Below, one piece after another: positions 1 to 8,520 of a DNA stretch of 64,000 nucleotides. A program made the translations under genes and the position numbers. The stretch lies in the NCBI GenBank assembly GCA_048594975.1, contig JBMDXQ010000124.1, positions 12,241 to 76,240 on the forward strand, written 5' to 3'. The notes under the pieces are model-generated. The model searched no databases and was not told the origin of the DNA. It saw only the letters and a program-made list of their open reading frames with translations. Numbering within the stretch: position 1 is the stretch's first letter; the number at the start of each line of letters is the position of its first letter. The DNA is from JBMDXB01 sp048594975. Its GTDB lineage: Bacteria; Acidobacteriota; Vicinamibacteria; Vicinamibacterales; 2-12-FULL-66-21.

Positions 1-1
1 G

Positions 2-964
2 AAACCGGCGACCTGCGCGTTCGGCACTGAGGGTTTGATCGCGGTCGCCACGCACCCGCGCGCGGACATCGTCCTGTTCGCCTCGTCCGGCACCGCCGGA
101 CTCGATGCCGTGCTGGCGGCCATCGAGGCGGGGAAGACCATCGCGCTGGCGAACAAGGAAGTCCTCGTCATGGCGGGCGCCGTCGTCATGGAGGCCGCGA
201 AGCGACGAGGCGTGCGGGTCCTGCCGGTCGACAGCGAGCACAACGCGATTCACCAGTGCCTGCACGGGCGGCCGGCGGGCGACGTGCGGCGGCTGATCCT
301 CACCGCTTCCGGTGGACCATTCCGCGAGTACCCGGCGCCGGCGCTCGAGACCGTGACCCCCGACGATGCCTTGAGGCACCCGACCTGGAGGATGGGGCCG
401 AAGATCACCATCGACTCGGCCACGCTGATGAACAAGGGGCTCGAGGTGATCGAGGCGCGGTGGCTGTTCGGCACCGGCGCGGAGCGGATCGCGGTCGTCG
501 TGCACCCGCAGTCGATCGTCCACTCGATGGTCGAGTTCGTCGACGGGTCGATCCTTGCCCAGCTCGGCGTCACCGACATGCGATTGCCGATTCAGTACGC
601 CTTCTCGTATCCGGACCGCTGGGGGGCACCGGTGCCCGCGCTCGATCTCCTGCGCGCCGGGCGGCTGGACTTCCAGCCGCCGGACCTCGCGCGTTTCCCG
701 TGCCTCGATCTCGCCTTTCGAGCCCTTTCGGGAGATGCCGGGCTGCCGATCGTGCTGAACGCCGCCAACGAGGTGGCGGTTGCGGCGTTCCTCGACCGCC
801 GCATCGGCTTCACCGCCATCCCCGAGGTGATCCGGTCGGCGATGGACGCCTACGAACTCTCGGGGCGGCACCCCGTCCGGACGCTCGACGACGTTCGCCG
901 GATCGACGCCTGGGCCAGCCGGTTCGCGGCAGACCGGACCGGTGGGGTAAAATTGAACGTCTGA
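2..964 (+). CDS. dxr: 1-deoxy-D-xylulose 5-phosphate reductoisomerase, 5' end missing
   Basis: Second enzyme of the MEP isoprenoid pathway: NADPH-dependent conversion of DXP to 2-C-methyl-D-erythritol 4-phosphate in the cytoplasm. The frame is open to the left edge, so a TTG at 35 is not the start; 320 residues are visible against about 390 in the family, so roughly 70 N-terminal residues with the first part of the NADPH-binding fold lie outside the window. Visible family motifs are LANKEVLVMAG, PVDSEHNAI, LTASGGPFR, ATLMNKGLEVIEA (metal and substrate binding) and HPQSIVHSMVEF. rseP follows after 24 bases, a common pairing, and ispG of the same pathway lies at 6067-7305. Identification is secure. 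Confidence 0.97.
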   Translation, partial: KPATCAFGTEGLIAVATHPRADIVLFASSGTAGLDAVLAAIEAGKTIALANKEVLVMAGAVVMEAAKRRGVRVLPVDSEHNAIHQCLHGRPAGDVRRLILTASGGPFREYPAPALETVTPDDALRHPTWRMGPKITIDSATLMNKGLEVIEARWLFGTGAERIAVVVHPQSIVHSMVEFVDGSILAQLGVTDMRLPIQYAFSYPDRWGAPVPALDLLRAGRLDFQPPDLARFPCLDLAFRALSGDAGLPIVLNAANEVAVAAFLDRRIGFTAIPEVIRSAMDAYELSGRHPVRTLDDVRRIDAWASRFAADRTGGVKLNV

Positions 965-988
965 CTCCCCGGTCCCCTCGAGGGTTGC

Positions 989-2326
989 TTGAACAGCATT
1001 TTCGCCTTCATTTTCGTCCTCGGCATTCTGATCTTCGTCCACGAGCTGGGTCACTTCCTGATGGCCCGGCGTATCGGCGTCAGGGTCCTCACCTTCTCGC
1101 TGGGATTCGGCCCGAAGCTGCTCTCGATCAGGCGCGGTCCCACCGAGTACTGCATCAGCGTGATCCCGCTCGGCGGCTACGTGAAGATGGCCGGCGAGAA
1201 CCTCGAGGACTCCCGCAGCGGCGCGCCCGACGAGTTCCTGTCCAAGACCAAGTGGCAGCGCTTCCAGGTCCTGGTGATGGGGCCGGTGATGAACATCGCG
1301 CTGGCGATCATCGTCATGGCCGCGGTCCTGTATCAGGGAGCTCCCGTCGCCCAGTTCGAGGAGGAGCCGGTCCTCGTCGGCGGGTTCTCGAGGAACCCCC
1401 AGGGCCAGGTCGAGTCGATCGCGGCTGCTGCCGGTGTCCGGGTCGGCGATCGCATCGTCAGCGTCAACGGCGAGCCGGTGGAAAACTGGCAGCAGTTCAG
1501 CCTGGCCATCGTGCCGAAGGCGAACCGCCGGGTGGAGCTCGGGATCATCCGTGACGGCCGTCACACGCGCGTGGAGGTGACACCGCGGGGTGTCGGCAAG
1601 TTCGAGATCGGCGATGTCGGCGTCCTGCCGGTCATGAACCCCGAAGTGACCAGCCTCGTGCCCGGCAGTCCCGCAGAGCGGGCCGGCCTGCAGGTCGGCG
1701 ACGTCCTGGTGGCGGTCGACGGGCAACGCGGCATGCCCTACGAGCATCTGATCCAGACGATCCGCACCCGTGAGGGGAAGCCGATCGCCTTCGAGATCCG
1801 GCGAGGCGATCGGACGTGGACGGTCGACATCGCGCCGGCCCGGATCGACGGCATCGTGCGGACGGGCGCGCAGTTGAGTCCCTACGAGCTGCGCACCATC
1901 GAACCCGGGCCGCTCCAGGCGCTGCAGCTCAGTCTCGAGCAGAACTGGGAGTGGTCCGGCCTGATCGTCAAGACCCTCGTGGGTCTCTTCACGCGCGAGA
2001 CCAACGTGAAGCAGCTGATGGGTCCCGTCGCCATCGCGCAGGTTTCCGGGACGGCAGCGGAGGCTGGCTGGCTGGAGCTGTTCGGCCTCATGGCGATGAT
2101 CAGCCTGAACCTCGGGCTGCTGAACCTGATGCCCATCCCCGTCCTCGACGGCGGTCACATCCTGATCCTCGCGCTCGAGGGGCTGTCGCGGAAGGACTTC
2201 AGCATCAAGGTCAAGGAGAAGATGCTGCTCGCCGGGTTCGTGCTCCTCGTGACGCTGATGGTCACCGTCATCTACAACGACCTGATGCGCATCACCTGGA
2301 TCGAACGGCTCATGCCCTGGCGGTAG
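989..2326 (+). CDS. rseP: RseP-type site-2 zinc metalloprotease
   Basis: Inner-membrane intramembrane protease of the S2P family, which in other bacteria cleaves anti-sigma factors and remnant signal peptides. 445 residues, usual length. The first membrane helix carries the zinc site HELGH at residues 18-22; two PDZ domains occupy about 130-205 and 210-285; the C-terminal motif NLMPIPVLDGGH near residue 385 supplies the third metal ligand. The start is TTG, with AGGG 5 bases upstream. It lies 24 bases after dxr and probably shares its transcript. Whether the ECF/anti-sigma pair at 41.2 kb is a substrate cannot be seen. Confidence 0.95.
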   Translation: MNSIFAFIFVLGILIFVHELGHFLMARRIGVRVLTFSLGFGPKLLSIRRGPTEYCISVIPLGGYVKMAGENLEDSRSGAPDEFLSKTKWQRFQVLVMGPVMNIALAIIVMAAVLYQGAPVAQFEEEPVLVGGFSRNPQGQVESIAAAAGVRVGDRIVSVNGEPVENWQQFSLAIVPKANRRVELGIIRDGRHTRVEVTPRGVGKFEIGDVGVLPVMNPEVTSLVPGSPAERAGLQVGDVLVAVDGQRGMPYEHLIQTIRTREGKPIAFEIRRGDRTWTVDIAPARIDGIVRTGAQLSPYELRTIEPGPLQALQLSLEQNWEWSGLIVKTLVGLFTRETNVKQLMGPVAIAQVSGTAAEAGWLELFGLMAMISLNLGLLNLMPIPVLDGGHILILALEGLSRKDFSIKVKEKMLLAGFVLLVTLMVTVIYNDLMRITWIERLMPWR

Positions 2327-2386
2327 CGGCAGCGTCGCACCCAATCACACGTGCACGCGGATCGGCCGCTGCCGGGGCGTCAGCAG

Positions 2387-3127
2387 ATGAGACCAGCCGC
2401 CCTCGTCTTCACACTGCTCTCGGCACTGTCCGTTTCACCGCTGCCGCGGCTGGCGTCCGACCCGGTCGCGACTTTCTCGATCCTCGGGTACGACCCGCAG
2501 ACCGGGGAAGTTGGCGGCGCCGTCCAGTCGCGGGTGTTCTCCGTCGGGAACGGCGTGCTCTGGGCCGAGGCGGACGCCGGCGTCGTGGCAACACAGGCCG
2601 TCGTCGACGTCAGCTATGGGCCCAAGGGGCTCGCGCTGCTCCGCGCGGGGCTGACGCCGTCGGCGGTCGTGAAGGCACTCTGGGACAGCGATCCGGATCC
2701 GCGTCCGTCGAACTGGACGAAGGAGGGTCGCCAGTTCGCGGTGATGGACGCGAGGGGCAACTACGCCGCCTTCACCGGTCCGAAGGCGTCGTCGTGGGCC
2801 GGGCACCGGGGTGGCGCGTTCTGCACGGCGCAGGGAAACATCCTCGCCGGCGAGGCGGTCGTCGCCGGAATGGTCGGCGCGTTCGAGAAGACGCAGGCGC
2901 ACCTGTCGTACCGGCTGATGGCCGCGCTCGACGCGGGCCAGTCCGCCGGTGGCGACACGCGCGGGATGCAGTCGGCCGCGATGCTCATCGTCAAGAAGGG
3001 CGGCGGCGTCTGGTTGAACAACGACGTCGTGCTCCGCCTGCAGGTCGACGACAGCCCCGATCCGTTGAAGGAACTCCGCAGGCTGGTCGACATTGCCGCC
3101 CGCCAGCGGTCGCAAACGCGCCGCTGA
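2387..3127 (+). CDS. Secreted DUF1028-family protein (Ntn-hydrolase-like)
   Basis: 246 residues with a signal peptide (MRPAALVFTLLSALSVSPLP). The mature part begins ATFSILGYDPQTGEVGGAVQS and continues with GVVATQAVVDVSYGPKGL and a GNYAAFTG segment, the pattern of DUF1028 proteins, a family related to Ntn hydrolases whose substrate is not established. An in-frame GTG at 2351 would add 12 residues before the signal peptide, so ATG 2387 is preferred. It follows rseP in the same direction. The function is unknown; an export location is supported by the signal sequence only. Confidence 0.8.
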   Translation: MRPAALVFTLLSALSVSPLPRLASDPVATFSILGYDPQTGEVGGAVQSRVFSVGNGVLWAEADAGVVATQAVVDVSYGPKGLALLRAGLTPSAVVKALWDSDPDPRPSNWTKEGRQFAVMDARGNYAAFTGPKASSWAGHRGGAFCTAQGNILAGEAVVAGMVGAFEKTQAHLSYRLMAALDAGQSAGGDTRGMQSAAMLIVKKGGGVWLNNDVVLRLQVDDSPDPLKELRRLVDIAARQRSQTRR

Positions 3128-3250
3128 GGCTGTCCTCGGCCGGCGCCAGTTCCGCACGCCCGCCGCTGAATCCACCCAAGAATCGCGGCGCGTTCTCTGG
3201 CACGACCGTTGCCCCGCGTGCGCGGTTGGTTGCCTGCCGGAGGATCGTCC

Positions 3251-4150
3251 ATGCCTTCGCTCGTCATCGCCGCGCTCCTCGCGTCGGCGGTCTCCCAGGC
3301 GGTCGCGCCGCCATCGCCGCAGACCGCGGCGGCCGCGACGTGCGACGCCGCTCTCATCGAACCGGAAAGCTACCGTCTGGCGGCCGAAGCGCAGGCGCTC
3401 AACCTGACGAGGCCCTCCTACCGCTGGTGGGAAAACTACGACCTCGGCGCTCCGCCGAAGGATTCGGAGGATGCCGACGATGTCGCGATCGCGATTGCCG
3501 AGCGGGCACGCGAGCTCGACGATCGGAACCTGCTCGCACACGCGCAGCTCGCGCGGCAGTATCTGATTGCCGGCATCGACGCCGGCAAGGCGCGCGAGGC
3601 GTGGCGCCGTGCGCTGGACGGCGGCGGCGCGGTCGCGTGGCTGGCGACGCTGTTCAATGTCGACGATCGCGCGTATTTCGTCGTCGCGTTCGATCGATCG
3701 GGCATCCGCATCTATCGGTTCGGGCAGCTTGCCGGCACGATCCGGCTGGACCGCGGCTTCCCGGTGCTGCCCGGCCCCGATCGCGTGGAGCTCTGGCACG
3801 CCCTCGGCGGGTGCCTGCCCGCGGGCCTGACGCCGGAAATAGCGATCGCGTGGAGCTCGGTTCGCGAGATCGAGTCGGGTGTCTTCGCAATCGGGTTCGA
3901 GCTCGTGTCGCCGGTGACCATCGGCTCGGATCGCGGCCGGACCAAACGGCTCACACGCCTGATGGTCAACCTGCACACCGCGCGCGGCCCGGACTTCCCG
4001 TATTCCTTCCCGGGTCCGCCGCCGTTTGCCGTACCTCCGGCGACAGTCGGCCCGGCCGCGTACCAGGAGCGCGTACGCGGAATCCTGATCGAGCTGTTCG
4101 ATCCCGAAGGCCGGATCAAAGTGCCGCCGCAGCGGCCCTACGGGTGGTAG
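3251..4150 (+). CDS. Secreted hypothetical protein
   Basis: 299 residues, not recognised. An N-terminal signal peptide (MPSLVIAALLASAVSQAVA) is followed by an Ala/Pro-rich stretch, a helical segment around residues 55-115 that reads like a TPR-like pair (ERARELDDRNLLAHAQLARQ), and a beta-rich C-terminal half with several Trp/Tyr residues. ATG 3251 is chosen over TTG 3209 because it begins exactly at the signal peptide. It lies between the DUF1028 gene and the MATE gene, all on the plus strand. No catalytic motif is visible. Confidence 0.65.
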   Translation: MPSLVIAALLASAVSQAVAPPSPQTAAAATCDAALIEPESYRLAAEAQALNLTRPSYRWWENYDLGAPPKDSEDADDVAIAIAERARELDDRNLLAHAQLARQYLIAGIDAGKAREAWRRALDGGGAVAWLATLFNVDDRAYFVVAFDRSGIRIYRFGQLAGTIRLDRGFPVLPGPDRVELWHALGGCLPAGLTPEIAIAWSSVREIESGVFAIGFELVSPVTIGSDRGRTKRLTRLMVNLHTARGPDFPYSFPGPPPFAVPPATVGPAAYQERVRGILIELFDPEGRIKVPPQRPYGW

Positions 4151-4165
4151 GCGATCGAGGGTACG

Positions 4166-4171
4166 TACAAT
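4166..4171 (+). promoter_or_regulatory. Candidate -10 box close to the MATE start codon
   Basis: TACAAT, ending 11 bases before ATG 4183. No good -35 is visible. If real, the 5' leader would be only a few bases. Confidence 0.3.
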
Positions 4172-4182
4172 AGCCCTCCTGC

Positions 4183-5574
4183 ATGTTCGACCGCCTTCGG
4201 GACCTCAAAAACGAATTCCGCCCCATGCTCTTTCTCGCCGCCCCGGTCGTGGTGACGGAGCTCGGCTGGATCACGATGGGGATGGTCGACACGCTGATGG
4301 TCGGACGCCTTGGCGCGGAGGCGATCGGCGCGGTCGGGGTTGGCAGCTCGATCTTCCTCGCGGTCGGCATCTTTGCCATGGGCCTGCTGCTCGGCCTCGA
4401 CACGCTGGTGGCGCAGGCATTCGGTGCCGGCCGGCTCGACGAATGTCACGTCTGGCTGCTCCACGGCAGTGTGGCCGCGACGGCGCTCACGCTTCCCGTC
4501 ATGGGCGTGCTGTGGGTCATCGGTGAGGCGATTGAGCACTGGGGCCTGCACCCGACCGTGCTCGAGCTCACGCAGCCCTACCTGTCGATCGTCACGTTGA
4601 GCGTTCCGCTGCTGCTGTTCTACGCGGCGTTCCGCCGCTATCTCCAGGGCATGGGAATCGTGCGGCCGGTGATGATCGCGCTCGTGCTGGCCAACGTGAT
4701 GAACGCCTGCGCGACCTGGGTGCTGATCTTCGGGCATTTCGGTGCGCCCGCCATGGGTGTGCGCGGCGCCGCCTGGGCTACCGTGATCTCACGGCTCGTG
4801 ATGGCCGTCATCCTCCTGGCGGTGATCGTCTACCGCGAGCGCTCGGGCCGCGCGCGCCCGTCCGACAGCGCCGCCACTGCGGGCCTCCCTCGCCCAGGCG
4901 CCTATGGCCTGTTCCACACACCGCTTCGCGTCGAGTGGCGGCGCATGCGGCGTCTGGTCGCGCTCGGCTTTCCGGCGGCGATGCAGGTCACGCTCGAGGT
5001 GGGCGTGTTCGCCGCGGCGACGGCGCTGGCTGGCCGTCTGACCCCGGCCGCGCTCGCTGCCCACCAGATCGCGCTGCACTTCGCGGGCTTCACGTTCATG
5101 ATCCCGCTCGGCGTCGCCTCGGCCGGCGCGGTGCGGGTCGGGCATGCCATGGGCCGCCGCGATGTCGCCGGCGTGCGGCGCTCCGGCTGGACGGCGCTGC
5201 TGGTTGGCGCCGGCTTCATGCTCTGCTCGGCGGCCGTATTCATCACGTTTCCGCGCCAGCTGATCGGCGCGTTCAGCCGCGACGAGGCGGTGCTCGCGAT
5301 CGGCGCGTCGTTGCTGCTGGTCGCGGCCGTCTTCCAGCTCTTCGATGGCCTTCAGGGCGTGGCCACCGGCGTGCTGCGGGGCTACGGCGACACGCGCTCG
5401 CCGATGCTCTGGAACCTCGCCGGTCACTGGTTCATTGGCTTGCCGCTCGGCTACCTGCTCGCTTTCGTGCTGGGGTTCGGCGTGATCGGGCTGTGGTGGG
5501 GGCTCTCGACAGGGCTCATCATCTGCGGCGTAGCCCTCTTGGTCGTGTGGACCAGGCATGTGCCGCACTTCTAG
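4183..5574 (+). CDS. MATE-family multidrug/organic cation exporter
   Basis: 463 residues, normal for MATE transporters, with about 12 hydrophobic segments in two halves. The N-terminal half begins with the typical GWITMGMVDTLMVGRLG segment; the second half begins near residue 245 after a short hydrophilic loop (GYGDTRSPMLWNLAGHW lies late in it). MATE proteins use Na+ or H+ gradients to expel cationic drugs; the substrate here is unknown. It is more likely of the NorM/DinF bacterial type than a lipid flippase such as MurJ, because it has the MATE repeat spacing and no extra C-terminal helices. Confidence 0.9.
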   Translation: MFDRLRDLKNEFRPMLFLAAPVVVTELGWITMGMVDTLMVGRLGAEAIGAVGVGSSIFLAVGIFAMGLLLGLDTLVAQAFGAGRLDECHVWLLHGSVAATALTLPVMGVLWVIGEAIEHWGLHPTVLELTQPYLSIVTLSVPLLLFYAAFRRYLQGMGIVRPVMIALVLANVMNACATWVLIFGHFGAPAMGVRGAAWATVISRLVMAVILLAVIVYRERSGRARPSDSAATAGLPRPGAYGLFHTPLRVEWRRMRRLVALGFPAAMQVTLEVGVFAAATALAGRLTPAALAAHQIALHFAGFTFMIPLGVASAGAVRVGHAMGRRDVAGVRRSGWTALLVGAGFMLCSAAVFITFPRQLIGAFSRDEAVLAIGASLLLVAAVFQLFDGLQGVATGVLRGYGDTRSPMLWNLAGHWFIGLPLGYLLAFVLGFGVIGLWWGLSTGLIICGVALLVVWTRHVPHF

Positions 5575-5642
5575 CGGGAGTTTCTTCGGCGCGCTCGGAT
5601 CCGGCGGCACCGGCCTTGCTCTGGTTCGAGCGAAGGGGAACC

Positions 5643-5924
5643 ATGCCCGACGAGAAGGACCGGCCGAGGCCGCACGGCGATCCGCTCGAAAGCCGGCTGC
5701 CCGACAACCCGGAGCAGATCCGCGCGCAGAGCCAGATCGACTCGACGGCCGAGTCGATCCCGCGCGACGCCGAGCGCGACTTCCGCGAACTGTCCGATCG
5801 CGCCCGCAGCGGCGGGTCGAGCGCCAACGGCATACCCGAGTTCGAGGAGGAGGCCGGCGAGCAGCGCAAGCGGGCAGTACGACGAGGTCGCGACGATCGT
5901 CAGCGCGACGGACTAGCCAGGTGA
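5643..5924 (+). CDS. Small hydrophilic protein, possibly frameshifted at the C-terminus
   Basis: 93 residues, very charged, no membrane segment, not recognised. The N-terminal part (MPDEKDRPRPHGDPLE, then LPDNPEQIRAQSQ) looks like a real coding sequence. The end turns into an Arg-rich run (RKRAVRRGRDDRQRDG) that looks like out-of-frame reading. Skipping one G at about 5872 would give QYDEVATIVSATD followed by a stop at 5914-5916, a more protein-like ending. Either the gene is intact with an odd tail or there is a one-base error or mutation. Confidence 0.45.
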   Translation: MPDEKDRPRPHGDPLESRLPDNPEQIRAQSQIDSTAESIPRDAERDFRELSDRARSGGSSANGIPEFEEEAGEQRKRAVRRGRDDRQRDGLAR

Positions 5925-6066
5925 TGAACAAGCGATCGGCCAACGCCCAACCCTCCGGCTCCCACCGCCCAAGCGTCGGTCTTGAAACCCGGAGTCCGCG
6001 TGTTTTTCAGTTTGGTCGTGGGAATTGGGTGTTCGCGTGCGCGTCCTGACGTCAGGTGAACTCACC

Positions 6067-7305
6067 TCACGGGGCCGCGCTGCGCTTCGGGTAGCGCGTC
6101 TCGACATAGTTGTCGATCAGTTCGCGGAAGCCCGCTGCCAGCTCTTCGTAGGTGCCGCGCATCGTCGAGTGGTGGCGACCGTCGACGTAGACGGGGCAAT
6201 TCGGCGCCTCGCCGGTGCCGGGCAGGCTGATGCCGATGTTGGCCGCCTTCGACTCTCCGGGGCCGTTCACCACGCAGCCCATCACGGCGAGCGTCATCGT
6301 CTCCACGCCCTCGTACTGCGCCTTCCACTCGGGCATCCGCTCGCGAATGTACTCCTGGGTGCGCTCGGCCAGCTCCTGGAACGTGGTGCTCGTGGTGCGG
6401 CCGCAGCCGGGACACGCGGTCACGCTCGGGGAGAACGACCGCAGTCCGAGCGCCTGCAGGAGCTCGCAGGCCGCGTAGACCTCGTCGCGGCGGTCGCCGC
6501 CCGGCCGCGGGGTGAGCGACACACGGATCGTGTCGCCGATCCCCTCGTTGAGCAGAATGCCCATCGCCGAGGCGGACCAGACCAGCCCCTTCGTCCCCAT
6601 CCCCGCTTCGGTCAGCCCGAGGTGCAGCGGCTGATCGGTCCGGCGCGACAACTCACGGTAGACCGCCATGAGATCGCGCGGCCGCGAGGTCTTGCACGAG
6701 ACGATGATCTGGTCCTTGCGCAGCCCCGACTCGATCGCCAGCGCGGTCGATTGCAGGGCGGACAGAACCATGCACTCGTTGATGATCTCCTCCGACGTGC
6801 GGCCCAGGTCGCGATCGGTGTTCTCCTGCATCTTCGCGACAACCAGCTCCTGGTCGAGCGACCCGGCGTTGACGCCTATCCGCACCGGCTTGCCCTGGTC
6901 CGCTGCGACCTTGCAGATGGTTGCGAACTGCTCGTCGCGCCGCCTGCCCGTGCCGACGTTCCCCGGGTTGATGCGGTACTTGTCGAGTGCCGCGGCGCAG
7001 GCGGGATACCGGGTGAGCAGCAGGTGACCGTTGTAGTGGAAGTCGCCGATGAGCGGCGCGGTGACGCCCGCATCGAGCATCCGTTGTTTGATCTCCGGCA
7101 CGGCCGCCGCCGCCTCGGGCAGGTTGACGGTCACCCGCACCATCTCCGACCCGGCTTCGGCCAGCTCGATGCACTGCCGCGCCGTCGCGGCAGCGTCAGC
7201 CGTATCGGTCATCGTCATCGACTGTACGACGATGGGCGCGCCGCCGCCCACCTGAACCGGCCCCACGTGAACACCCACTGTCCGGTGAAATCTCACAAGT
7301 GCCAT
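6067..7305 (-). CDS. ispG: 4-hydroxy-3-methylbut-2-enyl diphosphate synthase (IspG/GcpE)
   Basis: Penultimate step of the MEP pathway, reductive ring opening of MEcPP to HMBPP by a [4Fe-4S] enzyme. 412 residues from ATG 7305 (MALVRFHRTVGVHVG); an upstream in-frame GTG would add 38 unlike residues. The TIM-barrel part has GAPIVVQSMTMTDTAD and GDFHYNGHLLL; the cluster cysteines are in TACPGCGRTT and VMGCVVNGPGESKAANIG. No long insertion is present, so it is the short, two-domain form. It faces the rseP-dxr side from the opposite strand, and is divergent from the gene at 7488. Confidence 0.96.
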   Translation of the reverse strand: MALVRFHRTVGVHVGPVQVGGGAPIVVQSMTMTDTADAAATARQCIELAEAGSEMVRVTVNLPEAAAAVPEIKQRMLDAGVTAPLIGDFHYNGHLLLTRYPACAAALDKYRINPGNVGTGRRRDEQFATICKVAADQGKPVRIGVNAGSLDQELVVAKMQENTDRDLGRTSEEIINECMVLSALQSTALAIESGLRKDQIIVSCKTSRPRDLMAVYRELSRRTDQPLHLGLTEAGMGTKGLVWSASAMGILLNEGIGDTIRVSLTPRPGGDRRDEVYAACELLQALGLRSFSPSVTACPGCGRTTSTTFQELAERTQEYIRERMPEWKAQYEGVETMTLAVMGCVVNGPGESKAANIGISLPGTGEAPNCPVYVDGRHHSTMRGTYEELAAGFRELIDNYVETRYPKRSAAP

Positions 7306-7316
7306 GGAATCAATCG

Positions 7317-7322
7317 ATTCTA
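7317..7322 (-). promoter_or_regulatory. Candidate -10 box close to the ispG start codon
   Basis: TAGAAT read on the minus strand, 11 bases upstream of ATG 7305. No convincing -35 element is seen. Confidence 0.25.
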
Positions 7323-7487
7323 CCACCCGGCCGCGCCCGCGACGGGCGTCGGGTCCGTCCGGTGCGGCCGTTACGGCGTCATAATCCACATCCACGGTGC
7401 CGTGTTTGCATCCATCCATCGGTGCGCGCCGGATCGGAAGCGTCGTGCACGACCCGCCGGCGTCGTGACTAGGAGAAAGGTCGAAGC

Positions 7488-8414
7488 ATGAACGGAACGA
7501 TCACCTACGCATCCGCGGTCGCCAGGACGCTGGCCGCGCTGGCGCTGGCGCTGCTCGTCGCGGTCCCGGCCGTGGCGCAGAGCGTCACCACCGCCGACAT
7601 CCAGCGCCTCCAGGACGAGGTCTTCCAGGCGAGCGGCGACCTGTCGCGGTTGCGCGACAGCGATGCCGCGCTCGCCGGCCGTCTGCGGTCGGAGCTCGAC
7701 GATCTCGGCGACGAGGTCATCTACCTGAAGGTGAAACTGCGCCGCGAGGGCAGCGTGAACCGCTCCGAGCTGACCGACCTGCAGCGGCGCATCCAGGACC
7801 TCCGGTCCCGCGCGCGCGGCGATGCCCGCTCCGGCGTCGAGCGCGAGGCGGAGCGAGCGACCGATCGGCCGATCTCAGGCGATCGCGAGACCGTCGACCG
7901 GCCGCCGGCCCAGGGCGACAGCGCCATTCCCGCTGGCCAGGAGATCGACGTCCGCCTGCAGACGCAGCTCAGCTCCGACACGGCCCAGGTGGAGGACCGC
8001 TTCGAGGCGACGACGGTGGTCGATCTCTACAGCGGCAACCGGCTGTTGATCCCGGCCGGGTCGGTAATGCGCGGCGTGGTACGCACGGTCGACAAGGCGA
8101 CGCGTACCGATCGCAAGGGAAGCCTCACCGTGTCGTTCGACCAGGTGACCGTCAACAAGCGGACCTACCCGATACGCGGCACCGTGACCGAAGCGCTGGA
8201 GAGCGAGGGCCTGCGCGGCGAGGCGGCCCGCATCGGCGCCGGTGCCGGCGTGGGCGCGATCATCGGCGGCATCATCGGCGGCGTGCGCGGCGCCCTGCTC
8301 GGGGTCCTCATCGGCGGCGGCGGCACGATGGTCGCGACCGAGGGGAAGGACGTGACGCTTCCGCCCGGCACCATCCTGCGGGTCAGGCTGGATACGCCAC
8401 CATCCATACGCTGA
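7488..8414 (+). CDS. Secreted protein with coiled coil and glycine-zipper segment
   Basis: 308 residues, preceded by AGGAGAAAGG. Signal peptide to about residue 31 (ALLVAVPAVAQS); a helical coiled-coil-like region at about 35-105; a charged linker at 105-150; then a beta domain starting EIDVRLQTQLSSDTAQVEDRF and PAGSVMRGVVRTVDKATR. Residues near 245-285 form a glycine-rich hydrophobic stretch (GAGVGAIIGGIIGGVRGALL) of glycine-zipper type. The overall form recalls exported proteins with a TrbI/VirB10-like beta fold, but no secretion genes are nearby and no function can be assigned. Confidence 0.7.
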   Translation: MNGTITYASAVARTLAALALALLVAVPAVAQSVTTADIQRLQDEVFQASGDLSRLRDSDAALAGRLRSELDDLGDEVIYLKVKLRREGSVNRSELTDLQRRIQDLRSRARGDARSGVEREAERATDRPISGDRETVDRPPAQGDSAIPAGQEIDVRLQTQLSSDTAQVEDRFEATTVVDLYSGNRLLIPAGSVMRGVVRTVDKATRTDRKGSLTVSFDQVTVNKRTYPIRGTVTEALESEGLRGEAARIGAGAGVGAIIGGIIGGVRGALLGVLIGGGGTMVATEGKDVTLPPGTILRVRLDTPPSIR

Positions 8415-8419
8415 CGCTT

Positions 8420-8520
8420 GTCAATGCCGAATGCCGAATGCCGAATGCCGAATGACAGCGCAGCGCCCGTCTTCGTTCGGCATTCGGTTTCAGGCTCGGC
8501 ATTCGTCATTCGGCATTGAC
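8420..8520. repeat. Heptad-periodic inverted-repeat element R1 (AATGCCG unit)
   Basis: Left arm 8420-8456 is GTCAATGCCG followed by three further AATGCCG units and AATGAC. The right arm, 8473-8520, consists of degenerate GCATTCG units and ends GTCATTCGGCATTGAC, the exact reverse complement of the left arm's outer and inner ends. It lies between convergent genes; the hemL stop codon and last codons (Asn-Ala-Glu-stop) are inside the right arm. It could fold as a bidirectional terminator. Confidence 0.85.

Noticed and set aside
8420..8456. AATGCCG tandem array as a CRISPR
   Set aside because: Unit is 7 bp with no unique spacers, and no cas genes are present.
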